NCBI RefSeq assembly: GCF_027257975.1
Contig: NZ_JANZKX010000008.1
Span: forward strand, 62,001 to 126,000
Direction of reading: 5' to 3'
Origin: Pelomonas sp. BJYL3
GTDB lineage: Bacteria > Pseudomonadota > Gammaproteobacteria > Burkholderiales > Burkholderiaceae_C
Length of the DNA stretch: 64,000 nucleotides
Numbering within the stretch: position 1 is the stretch's first letter; each line of letters begins with the position of its first letter. Shown here one piece after another: positions 32,163 to 39,827 of the stretch. The notes under the pieces were generated by a model. That model did no database searches and was not told the DNA's origin. It worked only from the letters and a program-made list of their open reading frames with translations. Made by a program: the position numbers and the translations under genes.

Positions 32163-33245
32163 TCAAACCGTGGCGGTGCCAGGTGTTGCGAGCGCTGCAC
32201 CTGGCTTGACCGACACGTAGTTCGGATCGAACTCGCGCCCCTTGGCCAGCAGCGCCCAGACGATGCGCGCATTCTTGTTGGCCAGCGCCACCACGGCCTT
32301 TTGCCAGCCCACGCGAGCGAGCAACTGCACCAGCCACTGCGAGATCTTGTCGGTGCGTTTGTGCGCGGTCATCACGGCCGATTTGGCGCCCTGGATCAGC
32401 AGCGTGCGCAGGTAGTCGTCGCCGCGTTTGGTGATGCGCCCCAGCACCACCTTGCCGCCGCTGGAGTTCTGCCGGGGCACCAGGCCCAGCCACGAGCCGA
32501 ACTGCGCGCCGTTCTTGAACTGCCTGAAGTCGCCTACGGTGGTGACCAGCGCCGAGGCGGTCACCGGGCCGATTCCGCTGAGCTGTGCCGCCGCCTTAGC
32601 TTGCTGGTCCGAGCGCACATGCGCAGTGATGCGCTCGTCGCAGCTGGCGATGTGGCATTCCAGCTCGATCCAGTGCAGCCGCGCCTCCTGCAGCGCCAGC
32701 CGCGCGATGCCGGGCAACTCATTGCTGGCATCTTCAAGCACGTCGGCGAGCCCGAGGCGCAGCGCTTCGGGGCTTTGCGCGAAGACGATGCCGAACTCGG
32801 TCAGCAGGCCGCGGATGCGGTTGATGCAGGCGGTGCGGTCTTCCTTGTAGCCCTCGCGCAGGCGGTGGATGGCGAGCAGCGCTTGCTGCGCGGGCGTCTT
32901 CACGGGCACGAAGCGCATGTGCGGTCGGCCAGCGGCCTCGCAGATCGCGGCGGCATCGTTGGCGTCGTTCTTGCTGCCCTTGCCGGACATGCGGTAGGGG
33001 GTGACGAAGTGGCCGGCGACGAGGCGCGCGTCCAGCCCGAAGCCGCGCAGCTTGCGCGCCCAGTGGTGGGCGCCGCCGCAGGCCTCCATGGCGACCAGGC
33101 AGCCGGCGGGCAGTTGCACGCACCAGGCGGCGAACTTGTCGGCAGGCAGGGCCTTGGCGGCGACGACGCGGCCGGTGGCATTGACGGCGTGGACCTGGAT
33201 CACGCGCTTGGCCAGATCGACCCCAACTCGGGTAATCTCGTTCAT
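32163..33245 (-). CDS. IS110-family transposase, copy 1
   Basis: 360-residue DEDD recombinase. The N-terminal RuvC-like domain begins GVDLAKRVIQVHAV and contains NDANDAAAI; the C-terminal Transposase_20 domain contains LSGIGPVTASALV and FGSWLGLVPRQNSSGGK, which includes the catalytic Ser region. The protein is identical to that of the copy at 36257. Long plus-strand frames opposite it are shadows. Confidence 0.93.
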   Translation of the reverse strand: MNEITRVGVDLAKRVIQVHAVNATGRVVAAKALPADKFAAWCVQLPAGCLVAMEACGGAHHWARKLRGFGLDARLVAGHFVTPYRMSGKGSKNDANDAAAICEAAGRPHMRFVPVKTPAQQALLAIHRLREGYKEDRTACINRIRGLLTEFGIVFAQSPEALRLGLADVLEDASNELPGIARLALQEARLHWIELECHIASCDERITAHVRSDQQAKAAAQLSGIGPVTASALVTTVGDFRQFKNGAQFGSWLGLVPRQNSSGGKVVLGRITKRGDDYLRTLLIQGAKSAVMTAHKRTDKISQWLVQLLARVGWQKAVVALANKNARIVWALLAKGREFDPNYVSVKPGAALATPGTATV

Positions 33246-33347
33246 GGGCTTCCCCTTTCACAGGCTTGCAGATTGACGATTCGCACCATCAATCTTGGCG
33301 TCTCGACGCCGTGGGCCAGAAGGTGGGACGTCCCTTCGTATTCGCTC

Positions 33348-33400
33348 GAGCCGAATCGCGTCGGCAGACCGCCGCTCGCGGCTCATCTTCAACGTTGGGC
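33348..33400 (+). other. attC of cassette 2, right part (R')
   Basis: Remainder of the split site, ending TTCAAC-GTTGGGC (R' at 33394-33400). Joined to 31830-31839 it gives a normal attC of about 63 bp. Confidence 0.65.
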
Positions 33401-33408
33401 AGCACTAG

Positions 33409-33765
33409 ATGCAGCATGATCGACCTTCTTGGGCAGTTCGTGGAATCCGATGCCAGTGCTGCGCCGGGCAGGGCGCACTTTGCTTTTTGGCGTGTCCCAA
33501 TTGCAAGGCTGTGGTGCTGGTATGCGATGAAGTCGGTACCGCATATCTAGACCCGACCGACCTAGAGGCTGCGGTTTACGGCGCGCTCGATGATCCGAAT
33601 TGCAGGTGCCCAAGGTGTTCGGCGAAACGTATTTCAGAATTTGAAAGCGCCTCATCGGAGCAAATTCAGTTGGCAGGATTTCTGGATGGCACGTATGAGC
33701 GAGAGCTCGCTGCCCAACCCGTCATTGCAGCTGACCTGCGCCAGCTTCGCTGGCTGGTCGGCTGA
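33409..33765 (+). CDS. Integron cassette 3: unknown Cys-rich protein (118 aa)
   Basis: 118 residues starting 8 bp after the R' of attC2. Two CxxC-like pairs (CQCCAGQGALCFLACPNC and DPNCRCPRCSAKR) suggest a zinc-ribbon-like protein. The coding frame runs through most of its own attC (33712-33780), so the last ~18 residues are attC-encoded. Function unknown. Confidence 0.65.
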   Translation: MQHDRPSWAVRGIRCQCCAGQGALCFLACPNCKAVVLVCDEVGTAYLDPTDLEAAVYGALDDPNCRCPRCSAKRISEFESASSEQIQLAGFLDGTYERELAAQPVIAADLRQLRWLVG

Positions 33766-33780
33766 ATTACAACGTTCGGC
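33712..33780 (+). other. attC site of cassette 3
   Basis: R'' GCCCAAC (33712) and R' GTTCGGC (33774), about 69 bp, with internal hairpin GCCAGC-TTC-GCTGGC. Confidence 0.8.
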
Positions 33781-33788
33781 AGCACAAG

Positions 33789-34166
33789 ATGACTCTGATT
33801 GAGTTGTACAACTCCTTGCGAGAACGGTATCCAGGCATCAGCCAAAAGGCCGATGGATTGCACACTAGGTTGTGGGGTCCTCCAGAACCTGATTTCGCAT
33901 ACGTTTGGTTCGAGAGTCTTGCGATCGCCATTAATCTCGAAATGGCAGCTGAAGTCGATCCGGCCACCTATAAATCTCTTCTGAATTACTTGGATGGGGC
34001 GCTCGCTGGCGGATCCACTGAGCTTCGCGACTGTTTGGATGCTGGGTTTATGGAGAATCTTTTTTGGCAAATTGCCAGCGTTAAGGCGCGACCATACTGG
34101 GAGATCACGCCAAAGCGGCTTAGAGAATTTCACGTGGCATTTCACGGTAGAAGCCCCTTGGCATGA
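33789..34166 (+). CDS. Integron cassette 4: unknown protein (125 aa)
   Basis: 125 residues starting 8 bp after attC3. Soluble, with a helical end (NLFWQIASVKARPYWEITPKRLREF). It resembles small unknown proteins with the pattern LLNYLDGAL...VRDCLDAGFMENL that occur in many bacteria, often near toxin-immunity loci; identity not established. AT-richer than the chromosome. Confidence 0.75.
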   Translation: MTLIELYNSLRERYPGISQKADGLHTRLWGPPEPDFAYVWFESLAIAINLEMAAEVDPATYKSLLNYLDGALAGGSTELRDCLDAGFMENLFWQIASVKARPYWEITPKRLREFHVAFHGRSPLA

Positions 34167-34172
34167 AGTACT

Positions 34173-34242
34173 GCCAAACCCTTCGCTGCAGCCGACCCGC
34201 GCCAGCTACGCTGGCTTGGTCTGCTGCGCTAGAACGTTAGGC
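34173..34242 (+). other. attC site of cassette 4
   Basis: R'' GCCAAAC (34173) and R' GTTAGGC (34236), 70 bp, with the internal pairing GCCAGC/GCTGGC. Confidence 0.8.
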
Positions 34243-34257
34243 CTCAAGAAGACCGCC

Positions 34258-34527
34258 ATGCCGATCGAGTCATTCCTGGAGAACTACCCCGTCCTCTTTG
34301 TCGCCCCGATTTGCGCCGTCATGTTCCTTTCGGCGCGCCAGGACTACAAGTCCAGAGGTTCGATCAGCCCTTTCAACTTCAGCCTCTGGCTTGGTGCTGT
34401 TGTTCCGCTGGGTTGGGCCTGCGCTCTTGCAAATCGACCCTGGCAACTCGCCAGCATGGTTGCGGTTCTTGTGATCTATTGCGGCAGTGTTCTCAACCTG
34501 CTCTTGCGGCGGCACGGGCCTGTCTGA
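34258..34527 (+). CDS. Integron cassette 5: small membrane protein, 3' end altered by IS256-type insertion
   Basis: 89 residues as read, with about three hydrophobic segments (YPVLFVAPICAVMFL, FSLWLGAVVPLGWACAL, ASMVAVLVIYCGSVLNLLL). The last three codons (GPV) and the stop come from the inverted repeat of the IS256-family element that begins at 34516. Removing the element and one 8-bp duplicate restores ...RRHRK-stop and a GCCTAAC attC R'' directly after it, so the original protein had 88 residues. The insertion therefore probably leaves a near-intact product. Function unknown. Confidence 0.7.
   Translation: MPIESFLENYPVLFVAPICAVMFLSARQDYKSRGSISPFNFSLWLGAVVPLGWACALANRPWQLASMVAVLVIYCGSVLNLLLRRHGPV
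34508..34515. repeat. Target-site duplication of the IS256-family element, left
   Basis: GGCGGCAC, repeated exactly at 35906-35913. Confidence 0.9.
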
Positions 34528-35905
34528 ATTTCTGTGTTCGAGGCTCCATCTAGGGCCCATCAATTCAGACGGACCCGCGCCGCATATTACGCGGCAGGCC
34601 GTGTGAAGCGCTCGCCGTAGGCAATGGCGAACTGGTTCATGGCCTCCTTCCATTCCTTGGCCGCGCGGCCCCAATCGGCTGTGATGTTGCGCAGCGCCAG
34701 CCACAGCAGCTTGGTCGCTGCGTCATCGCTGGGGAAGTGCCCTCGCGTCTTGATGATCTTGCGCAGCCGGCTGTGGATGCTTTCGATGGCGTTGGTCGTG
34801 TAGATCACGCGCCGCACCGCCGGGCTGAAGGCGAAGAACGGAATGACCCGGTCCCAGGCCCGGCGCCAAGTGGCTGTCACGGTCGGGAACTTCTGGCCCC
34901 AGGGCCCGGTCTCGAAGGCATCGAGTTCGGCCTGTGCCACTTCGGCGCTGGCGGCCGTGTAGACGGGCTTCAAGGCCGCTGCCAGCGCCTTGCGATCCTT
35001 CCAGCTCGCGAAGTCCAGGCTGTTGCGGATCAGGTGCACGATGCAGGTCTGCAGCGTCGTAGCCGGGAACACCGCCGCAAGCGCCTCGGGGATGCCCTTG
35101 AGCCCGTCAGTGACGGCGATCAGGATGTCCGCCACGCCGCGGGTCTTGAGATCGTTGAAGACCTTCATCCAGAACTTGGCCCCCTCGGTGTTCTCGATCC
35201 ACAGGCCCAGGATGTCGCGCGTGCCGTCGGGCAGCACGCCCAGCGCCAGGTAGATGGCCTTGTTGCGCACCACCGCATCCTCGCGGATCTTCACGCGCAG
35301 CGCGTCGAAGAACACCACCGGGTACATCGGCTCCAGCGGCCGGCTCTGCCAGGCCGTGACCTCGGCCATCACGGCGTCGGTGACGGAGCTGATGAACTCC
35401 GGACTCACCTCGGTGCCGTACTGCTCGGCCAGAAAACCCTGGATCTCGCGCACCGTCATGCCACGCGCGTACATGGCCACGATCTTGTCGTCGAAGCCGG
35501 TGAAGCGCCGCTCATGCTTGGGGATCAAGATCGGTTCGAAGGAGCCGGCGCGGTCGCGCGGCACCTCGATGCGCAGCGGGCCGTCCTCGGTCAGCACGGT
35601 CTTGGCGGACTTGCCATTGCGCTGGTTGCCGGCTTCCTCGGGCCGGGCAGCGCCGGCCGGATAGCCCAGGTGGTGCGACAGCTCCGCGCCCAGCGCGCGC
35701 TCGATCAACGCCTTCTTCAGCGCCATGGTCGCGGCATTGATCTGCTCGGCTGTCATCGGCGTGGTGCCGCCGCTCAGTTGCTCAATGAGTTCCTTGGGGA
35801 TCGACGGCAGCGCCGTCATGCCGGCTCCCGCCGGCTTCTTCTTGCTTGGCATAGATGCTCCTGGCCGTCATGCTATGCCTCGCACACAAAAATCCTGACA
35901 GGCCC
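34516..35905 (-). mobile_element. IS256-family insertion sequence
   Basis: 1390 bp. Terminal inverted repeats of about 29 bp (34516-34544 and 35877-35905) both start GGGCCTGTC and agree at 25 of 29 positions. Exact 8-bp target duplication GGCGGCAC flanks the element, as expected for IS256. It lies in the last codons of cassette gene 5. Confidence 0.93.
34587..35852 (-). CDS. IS256-family transposase
   Basis: 421-residue mutator-type DDE transposase. The acidic residues are in VFFDALRVK, AVTDGLKGIPEAL and TNAIESIHSRLRK, and the C-terminal W-x-x-A segment (ADWGRAAKEWKEAMNQFAI) is typical. Full length for the family (about 400-420 residues), with no frameshift. It fills the IS256-type element. 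The reverse-strand frames are shadows. Confidence 0.95.
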   Translation of the reverse strand: MPSKKKPAGAGMTALPSIPKELIEQLSGGTTPMTAEQINAATMALKKALIERALGAELSHHLGYPAGAARPEEAGNQRNGKSAKTVLTEDGPLRIEVPRDRAGSFEPILIPKHERRFTGFDDKIVAMYARGMTVREIQGFLAEQYGTEVSPEFISSVTDAVMAEVTAWQSRPLEPMYPVVFFDALRVKIREDAVVRNKAIYLALGVLPDGTRDILGLWIENTEGAKFWMKVFNDLKTRGVADILIAVTDGLKGIPEALAAVFPATTLQTCIVHLIRNSLDFASWKDRKALAAALKPVYTAASAEVAQAELDAFETGPWGQKFPTVTATWRRAWDRVIPFFAFSPAVRRVIYTTNAIESIHSRLRKIIKTRGHFPSDDAATKLLWLALRNITADWGRAAKEWKEAMNQFAIAYGERFTRPAA

Positions 35906-35913
35906 GGCGGCAC
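35906..35913. repeat. Target-site duplication of the IS256-family element, right
   Basis: GGCGGCAC, matching 34508-34515. Confidence 0.9.
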
Positions 35914-35923
35914 AGAAAATGAG

Positions 35924-35933
35924 GCCTAACCAG
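35924..35933 (+). other. attC of cassette 5, left part (R'')
   Basis: GCCTAAC at 35924-35930; split by the second IS1111-type element. The right part resumes at 37442. Confidence 0.65.
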
Positions 35934-36256
35934 TCTACAGGGACTTCCCGCTGAATCAACCGGTTCGGTATTGGCTGCTTTCGGTAGGCGCCTTTGCCGT
36001 TTTCCTCAAGACCTGAGTTCGGGTTCGATGCAGCGTCACAGAGAACAGACTGCACATCTACAGGCGGCCTTGTTGCACTCGGGTTTCGGTGCGGGCCCAG
36101 ATACCAACCGCTCAGCAGGGCTCCATTCACTCGCCGCCGTCGCCACCATGGGCGCGGCACAGGGTTAGTCGAGCTTGCCTGCTGCCGGTCTGACCTGTGT
36201 GATGCATCTTCGAACGCATGTCTACGGGAAGAACTTGTGAGTTGAGGGTGGGCGTT
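35934..36256 (-). ncRNA. Candidate bridge-RNA region of IS1111-type element, copy 2
   Basis: Same 320-bp gene-free segment downstream of the transposase as in copy 1; positional inference only. Confidence 0.4.
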
Positions 36257-37339
36257 TCAAACCGTGGCGGTGCCAGGTGTTGCGAGCGCTGCACCTGGCT
36301 TGACCGACACGTAGTTCGGATCGAACTCGCGCCCCTTGGCCAGCAGCGCCCAGACGATGCGCGCATTCTTGTTGGCCAGCGCCACCACGGCCTTTTGCCA
36401 GCCCACGCGAGCGAGCAACTGCACCAGCCACTGCGAGATCTTGTCGGTGCGTTTGTGCGCGGTCATCACGGCCGATTTGGCGCCCTGGATCAGCAGCGTG
36501 CGCAGGTAGTCGTCGCCGCGTTTGGTGATGCGCCCCAGCACCACCTTGCCGCCGCTGGAGTTCTGCCGGGGCACCAGGCCCAGCCACGAGCCGAACTGCG
36601 CGCCGTTCTTGAACTGCCTGAAGTCGCCTACGGTGGTGACCAGCGCCGAGGCGGTCACCGGGCCGATTCCGCTGAGCTGTGCCGCCGCCTTAGCTTGCTG
36701 GTCCGAGCGCACATGCGCAGTGATGCGCTCGTCGCAGCTGGCGATGTGGCATTCCAGCTCGATCCAGTGCAGCCGCGCCTCCTGCAGCGCCAGCCGCGCG
36801 ATGCCGGGCAACTCATTGCTGGCATCTTCAAGCACGTCGGCGAGCCCGAGGCGCAGCGCTTCGGGGCTTTGCGCGAAGACGATGCCGAACTCGGTCAGCA
36901 GGCCGCGGATGCGGTTGATGCAGGCGGTGCGGTCTTCCTTGTAGCCCTCGCGCAGGCGGTGGATGGCGAGCAGCGCTTGCTGCGCGGGCGTCTTCACGGG
37001 CACGAAGCGCATGTGCGGTCGGCCAGCGGCCTCGCAGATCGCGGCGGCATCGTTGGCGTCGTTCTTGCTGCCCTTGCCGGACATGCGGTAGGGGGTGACG
37101 AAGTGGCCGGCGACGAGGCGCGCGTCCAGCCCGAAGCCGCGCAGCTTGCGCGCCCAGTGGTGGGCGCCGCCGCAGGCCTCCATGGCGACCAGGCAGCCGG
37201 CGGGCAGTTGCACGCACCAGGCGGCGAACTTGTCGGCAGGCAGGGCCTTGGCGGCGACGACGCGGCCGGTGGCATTGACGGCGTGGACCTGGATCACGCG
37301 CTTGGCCAGATCGACCCCAACTCGGGTAATCTCGTTCAT
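36257..37339 (-). CDS. IS110-family transposase, copy 2
   Basis: 360 residues, identical to the product at 32163 (GVDLAKRVIQVHAV near the start; LSGIGPVTASALV in the C-terminal domain). Intact, so both copies are likely active or recently active. Confidence 0.93.
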   Translation of the reverse strand: MNEITRVGVDLAKRVIQVHAVNATGRVVAAKALPADKFAAWCVQLPAGCLVAMEACGGAHHWARKLRGFGLDARLVAGHFVTPYRMSGKGSKNDANDAAAICEAAGRPHMRFVPVKTPAQQALLAIHRLREGYKEDRTACINRIRGLLTEFGIVFAQSPEALRLGLADVLEDASNELPGIARLALQEARLHWIELECHIASCDERITAHVRSDQQAKAAAQLSGIGPVTASALVTTVGDFRQFKNGAQFGSWLGLVPRQNSSGGKVVLGRITKRGDDYLRTLLIQGAKSAVMTAHKRTDKISQWLVQLLARVGWQKAVVALANKNARIVWALLAKGREFDPNYVSVKPGAALATPGTATV

Positions 37340-37441
37340 GGGCTTCCCCTTTCACAGGCTTGCAGATTGACGATTCGCACCATCAATCTTGGCGTCTCGA
37401 CGCCGTGGGCCAGAAGGTGGGACGTCCCTTCGTATTCGCTC

Positions 37442-37494
37442 AACCGGACCCGCAACGGCATGCCACGGCTGGCCGGTTAGCTTCAACGTTGAAC
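37442..37494 (+). other. attC of cassette 5, right part; end of the cassette array
   Basis: Ends TTCAAC-GTTGAAC (R' at 37488-37494). No further attC-like site follows, so this marks the distal end of the array. Confidence 0.6.
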
Positions 37495-37869
37495 GACTGC
37501 TTCCGGGTCTCGCGTTCAGCCAATCGAGGGACCGCCCCCGCTGCAGTGCCGCCCTCTGCTTCCGGCTGTAAACGGAAGCTCGCCAACGCCGGCCTTGCGG
37601 CGCCTGAACACTGATCAATGCATAAGGGGCTGCCCGCCCCCTGTTCACCTCGCCCGACTTCCAGCGGTACTCAGTTGGAATCTAGCTTCTTGAATGCCCC
37701 AAGGGCGAATCATCAGTAGTTGGGCGGCCGCTGTCAGGCCGACACGACTGTCGTGAACGGAACCGGCCAGGTCAGTCGCACCAGCTAGCGCTGCCGGGCC
37801 ATTGCGGCCATCAAGGAAGCCTGCGTTCTCCACTGCCCGCCCTCCATGGCCGGCCGACAGGGCTCGCCC
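37495..37869. other. Gene-free stretch after the integron array
   Basis: 375 bp without a credible gene, ribosome site or further attC. Short inverted GC-rich segments occur (GCTTCCGG...CGGAAGC near 37558-37580). I see no tRNA or terminator with a T-run. Confidence 0.5.
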
Positions 37870-38871
37870 TCACTTGACCTTGATGACGACTTTGCCCTTC
37901 GCGCGCCCGGACTCGACATAGTTCAGTGCCTCATTGGTGGATGCGAACGGGAACACCTGGTCGATGACGGGGCGGATCGCGCCGTCCTCGATGAGACGGG
38001 AAATCTCGTGCAGCTGGGCACCGTTCGCCTGCATGAAAAGGAAGGCATAGCCCAGACCGCGACGGCGTGCCTTTCGCCTGACGCCAGCGCTCAGCAAGCG
38101 CATGACCAGGCGCACGAGCCCCGGTGCGCCGATCCGCTCTCCGAACGCGGGGTCAGGCGGCCCGGAGATTGAAATCAGCTTGCCGCCGCGCTTGAGCACC
38201 CGAAGTGACTTGTCCAGCGTCTTGCCATCTTGGCTATTGAGCACTACGTCGTAGTCGCGCAGGACCTCTCCAAAGTCCTGGGTCTTGTAGTCGACGACCA
38301 CATCGGCGCCAAGGCGCTTCACGAGCGCCACATTGGCCGTGCTCGTCGTCGTGGCGACACTCGCGCCCAGGTGCTTTGCCAGCTGGATGGCGAAAGTGCC
38401 CACGCCGCCGGAGCCGGCCTGGATGAAGACCTTCTGCCCGCTCTTGAGCTGGGCCCGTTCGATGAGCGCCTGCCAGGCTGTCAAACCGACCAGCGGAATG
38501 GAGGCAGCCTCTTCCATCGTGAGGCCTCGGGGCTTGAGCGCCAGCGATGATTCTCTGACGGGAACAAACTCGGCGAAGCTGCCGATCCGGAAGTCATCGA
38601 GCCGCGCGTAGACCTCGTCGCCCAACTTGAACTTGCGTGCCTGCGGGCCCGCCTTGACGACGACACCCGCCACATCGTGGCCCAGGATGAGGGGCAGGCG
38701 GTACGGCAGGATGAGCTTGAACTCGCCGTCCCTGAGCTTGAAGTCCAGCTGGTTCACACCGGCGGCGTGGACCTCGATCAGGACCTCGTCGTCGCGCAGC
38801 GCAGGCACCGGCATGTCCGCCAGGCGCAAGGCGCTCTTCTTTTCATAGCGATCAGCAACAAATGCCTTCAT
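37870..38871 (-). CDS. NAD(P)-dependent zinc-independent alcohol dehydrogenase/quinone oxidoreductase (MDR family)
   Basis: 333-residue medium-chain reductase: N-terminal GroES-like domain (GVNQLDFKLRDGEF; LGHDVAGVV) and a Rossmann domain with QAGSGGVGTFAIQLAKHLGA. The catalytic zinc ligands of alcohol dehydrogenases are absent, as in quinone oxidoreductases. The ATG at 38871 lies 2 bp after the stop of the upstream SDR gene, so the two are co-transcribed and probably act on related carbonyl or quinone substrates under the TetR regulator next door. Confidence 0.85.
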   Translation of the reverse strand: MKAFVADRYEKKSALRLADMPVPALRDDEVLIEVHAAGVNQLDFKLRDGEFKLILPYRLPLILGHDVAGVVVKAGPQARKFKLGDEVYARLDDFRIGSFAEFVPVRESSLALKPRGLTMEEAASIPLVGLTAWQALIERAQLKSGQKVFIQAGSGGVGTFAIQLAKHLGASVATTTSTANVALVKRLGADVVVDYKTQDFGEVLRDYDVVLNSQDGKTLDKSLRVLKRGGKLISISGPPDPAFGERIGAPGLVRLVMRLLSAGVRRKARRRGLGYAFLFMQANGAQLHEISRLIEDGAIRPVIDQVFPFASTNEALNYVESGRAKGKVVIKVK

Positions 38872-38873
38872 GA

Positions 38874-39707
38874 TCACTTCACCCCTTGTGCCGCGTCGAG
38901 CCGCAGGTCCTTGCGAATGCCGGCATCCACCAGACCGGCCGGCGCATATCTACGCAGCAGACGCAGGCGGCCGGCAAGCCCGCCGGCGGTGTAGCGAAGC
39001 TTGGGCTGCGCGGCGTTGGCAGCTTTCAGCACCACCTCGGCCACGACGTCGGGCAAGTCTGCCGTGGCCATCACCTCCTTCACGCGCTGGTTCACTGCGG
39101 TGCGAATCTCACGGTACTCCTCCAGCTTGGCGTCGGGCTCCAGGAGGTTCGCATCGAACGGCGTCTTCGTGTATGCGGGCTCGATGACCGAGACCCGGAT
39201 ACCTCGTGTGCGCAGCTCATGGTCCAGCGATTCGGAATAGCCTTCGACAGCATGCTTGGTCGCGGCATACAGGGCCCCGTAGGGCATGGGAAGGAAGCCC
39301 AGCACCGAACCGATGTTGATGATGCGGCCCGAGCCCTGCTGGCGCATGTGCGGCAACACCGCGCGCGTCATCCGGATGAGCCCGAAGAAGTTGGTGTCGA
39401 AGATGGCCCGAGCCTGCTCCATCGAGCTTTCCTCGGCGCCGGCAGGGGCGACCCCGAAGCCTGCGTTGTTGACCAGCAGGTCGATTCGGCCTTCCGACTG
39501 CATCAGCCGTCCGACAGCCGCATCAACCGACGCATCACTGGTCACATCAAGCGGCAGCATCTCGAAAGCCCCTCCGCTTGCCTCGGCGCCTCGCCGGCTG
39601 GTGCCGTAGACCTTGTAGCCCGCCTTGGCAAGCCGCTCCGCGGTGGCTTGGCCGATGCCCGACGAGGCGCCGGTCACGAGGGCAATCTTGCAATGCTTCA
39701 TGTTCAT
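38874..39707 (-). CDS. Short-chain dehydrogenase/reductase
   Basis: 277 residues. TGASSGIG nucleotide-binding motif, NNAGFG, and catalytic YAATK (in GALYAATKHAVEGY). GGAG precedes the ATG by 6 bases. First gene of a two-gene unit with the MDR oxidoreductase; a perfect 16-bp palindrome lies 67 bp upstream. A common arrangement is TetR-SDR-MDR for detoxification of reactive carbonyls, which fits but is not proven. Confidence 0.88.
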   Translation of the reverse strand: MNMKHCKIALVTGASSGIGQATAERLAKAGYKVYGTSRRGAEASGGAFEMLPLDVTSDASVDAAVGRLMQSEGRIDLLVNNAGFGVAPAGAEESSMEQARAIFDTNFFGLIRMTRAVLPHMRQQGSGRIINIGSVLGFLPMPYGALYAATKHAVEGYSESLDHELRTRGIRVSVIEPAYTKTPFDANLLEPDAKLEEYREIRTAVNQRVKEVMATADLPDVVAEVVLKAANAAQPKLRYTAGGLAGRLRLLRRYAPAGLVDAGIRKDLRLDAAQGVK

Positions 39708-39773
39708 GAATATCTCCGTCTGGGCTGCAGGTTCGGAAGCCAGGTGTCAGGCAAGGGCTTCAAATCTATCTCG

Positions 39774-39789
39774 CATGATGATCATCATG
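39774..39789. promoter_or_regulatory. Palindromic operator candidate for the TetR regulator
   Basis: CATGATGATCATCATG, a perfect 16-bp palindrome between the SDR gene and the TetR gene. A looser relative (TATGATGTGCATA on the minus strand, near 40422-40436) lies at the TetR gene's own start, consistent with autoregulation. Confidence 0.6.
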
Positions 39790-39827
39790 TATTTTCACGA
39801 ACGAAACGCCCCTGTTCGTCAATGGCT

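Larger units (their letters stand above)
31840..33347 (-). mobile_element. IS110-family (IS1111-attC-type) insertion sequence, copy 1
   Basis: About 1.51 kb, repeated as a second copy at 35934 with no difference I found. Boundaries come from comparing the two copies: they agree from TCTACAGGGAC on the left to TATTCGCT on the right and diverge on both sides. Subterminal inverted repeats AGGGACTTCCC (31845) and GGGACGTCCCT (33325) are present. It lies inside an attC just after R'', the known target of the IS1111-attC subgroup. No target duplication is seen, as expected for IS110-type elements. Confidence 0.88.
35934..37441 (-). mobile_element. IS110-family (IS1111-attC-type) insertion sequence, copy 2
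   Basis: Second copy of the element at 31840, offset 4094 bp, in the same orientation and with no sequence difference that I found. It splits the attC of cassette 5 at the same place relative to R'' as copy 1 does in the attC of cassette 2, showing site-specific targeting. The two identical copies bracket cassettes 3-5 and the IS256-type element. Confidence 0.88.

Noticed and set aside
32124-33419. 431-residue plus-strand frame over the IS110-type transposase (and its twin at 36218-37480)
   Set aside because: Antisense shadow of an intact transposase; its presence in both IS copies follows from the duplication.
31838-37442. Region between the two IS1111-type copies as a composite transposon
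   Set aside because: Each copy sits precisely in its own attC at the equivalent position, which points to two independent targeted insertions, not joint transposition of the intervening cassettes.
37495-37869. Search for a tRNA, further cassette or attachment site at the distal end of the integron
   Set aside because: No cloverleaf, no additional R''/R' pair and no credible frame found.
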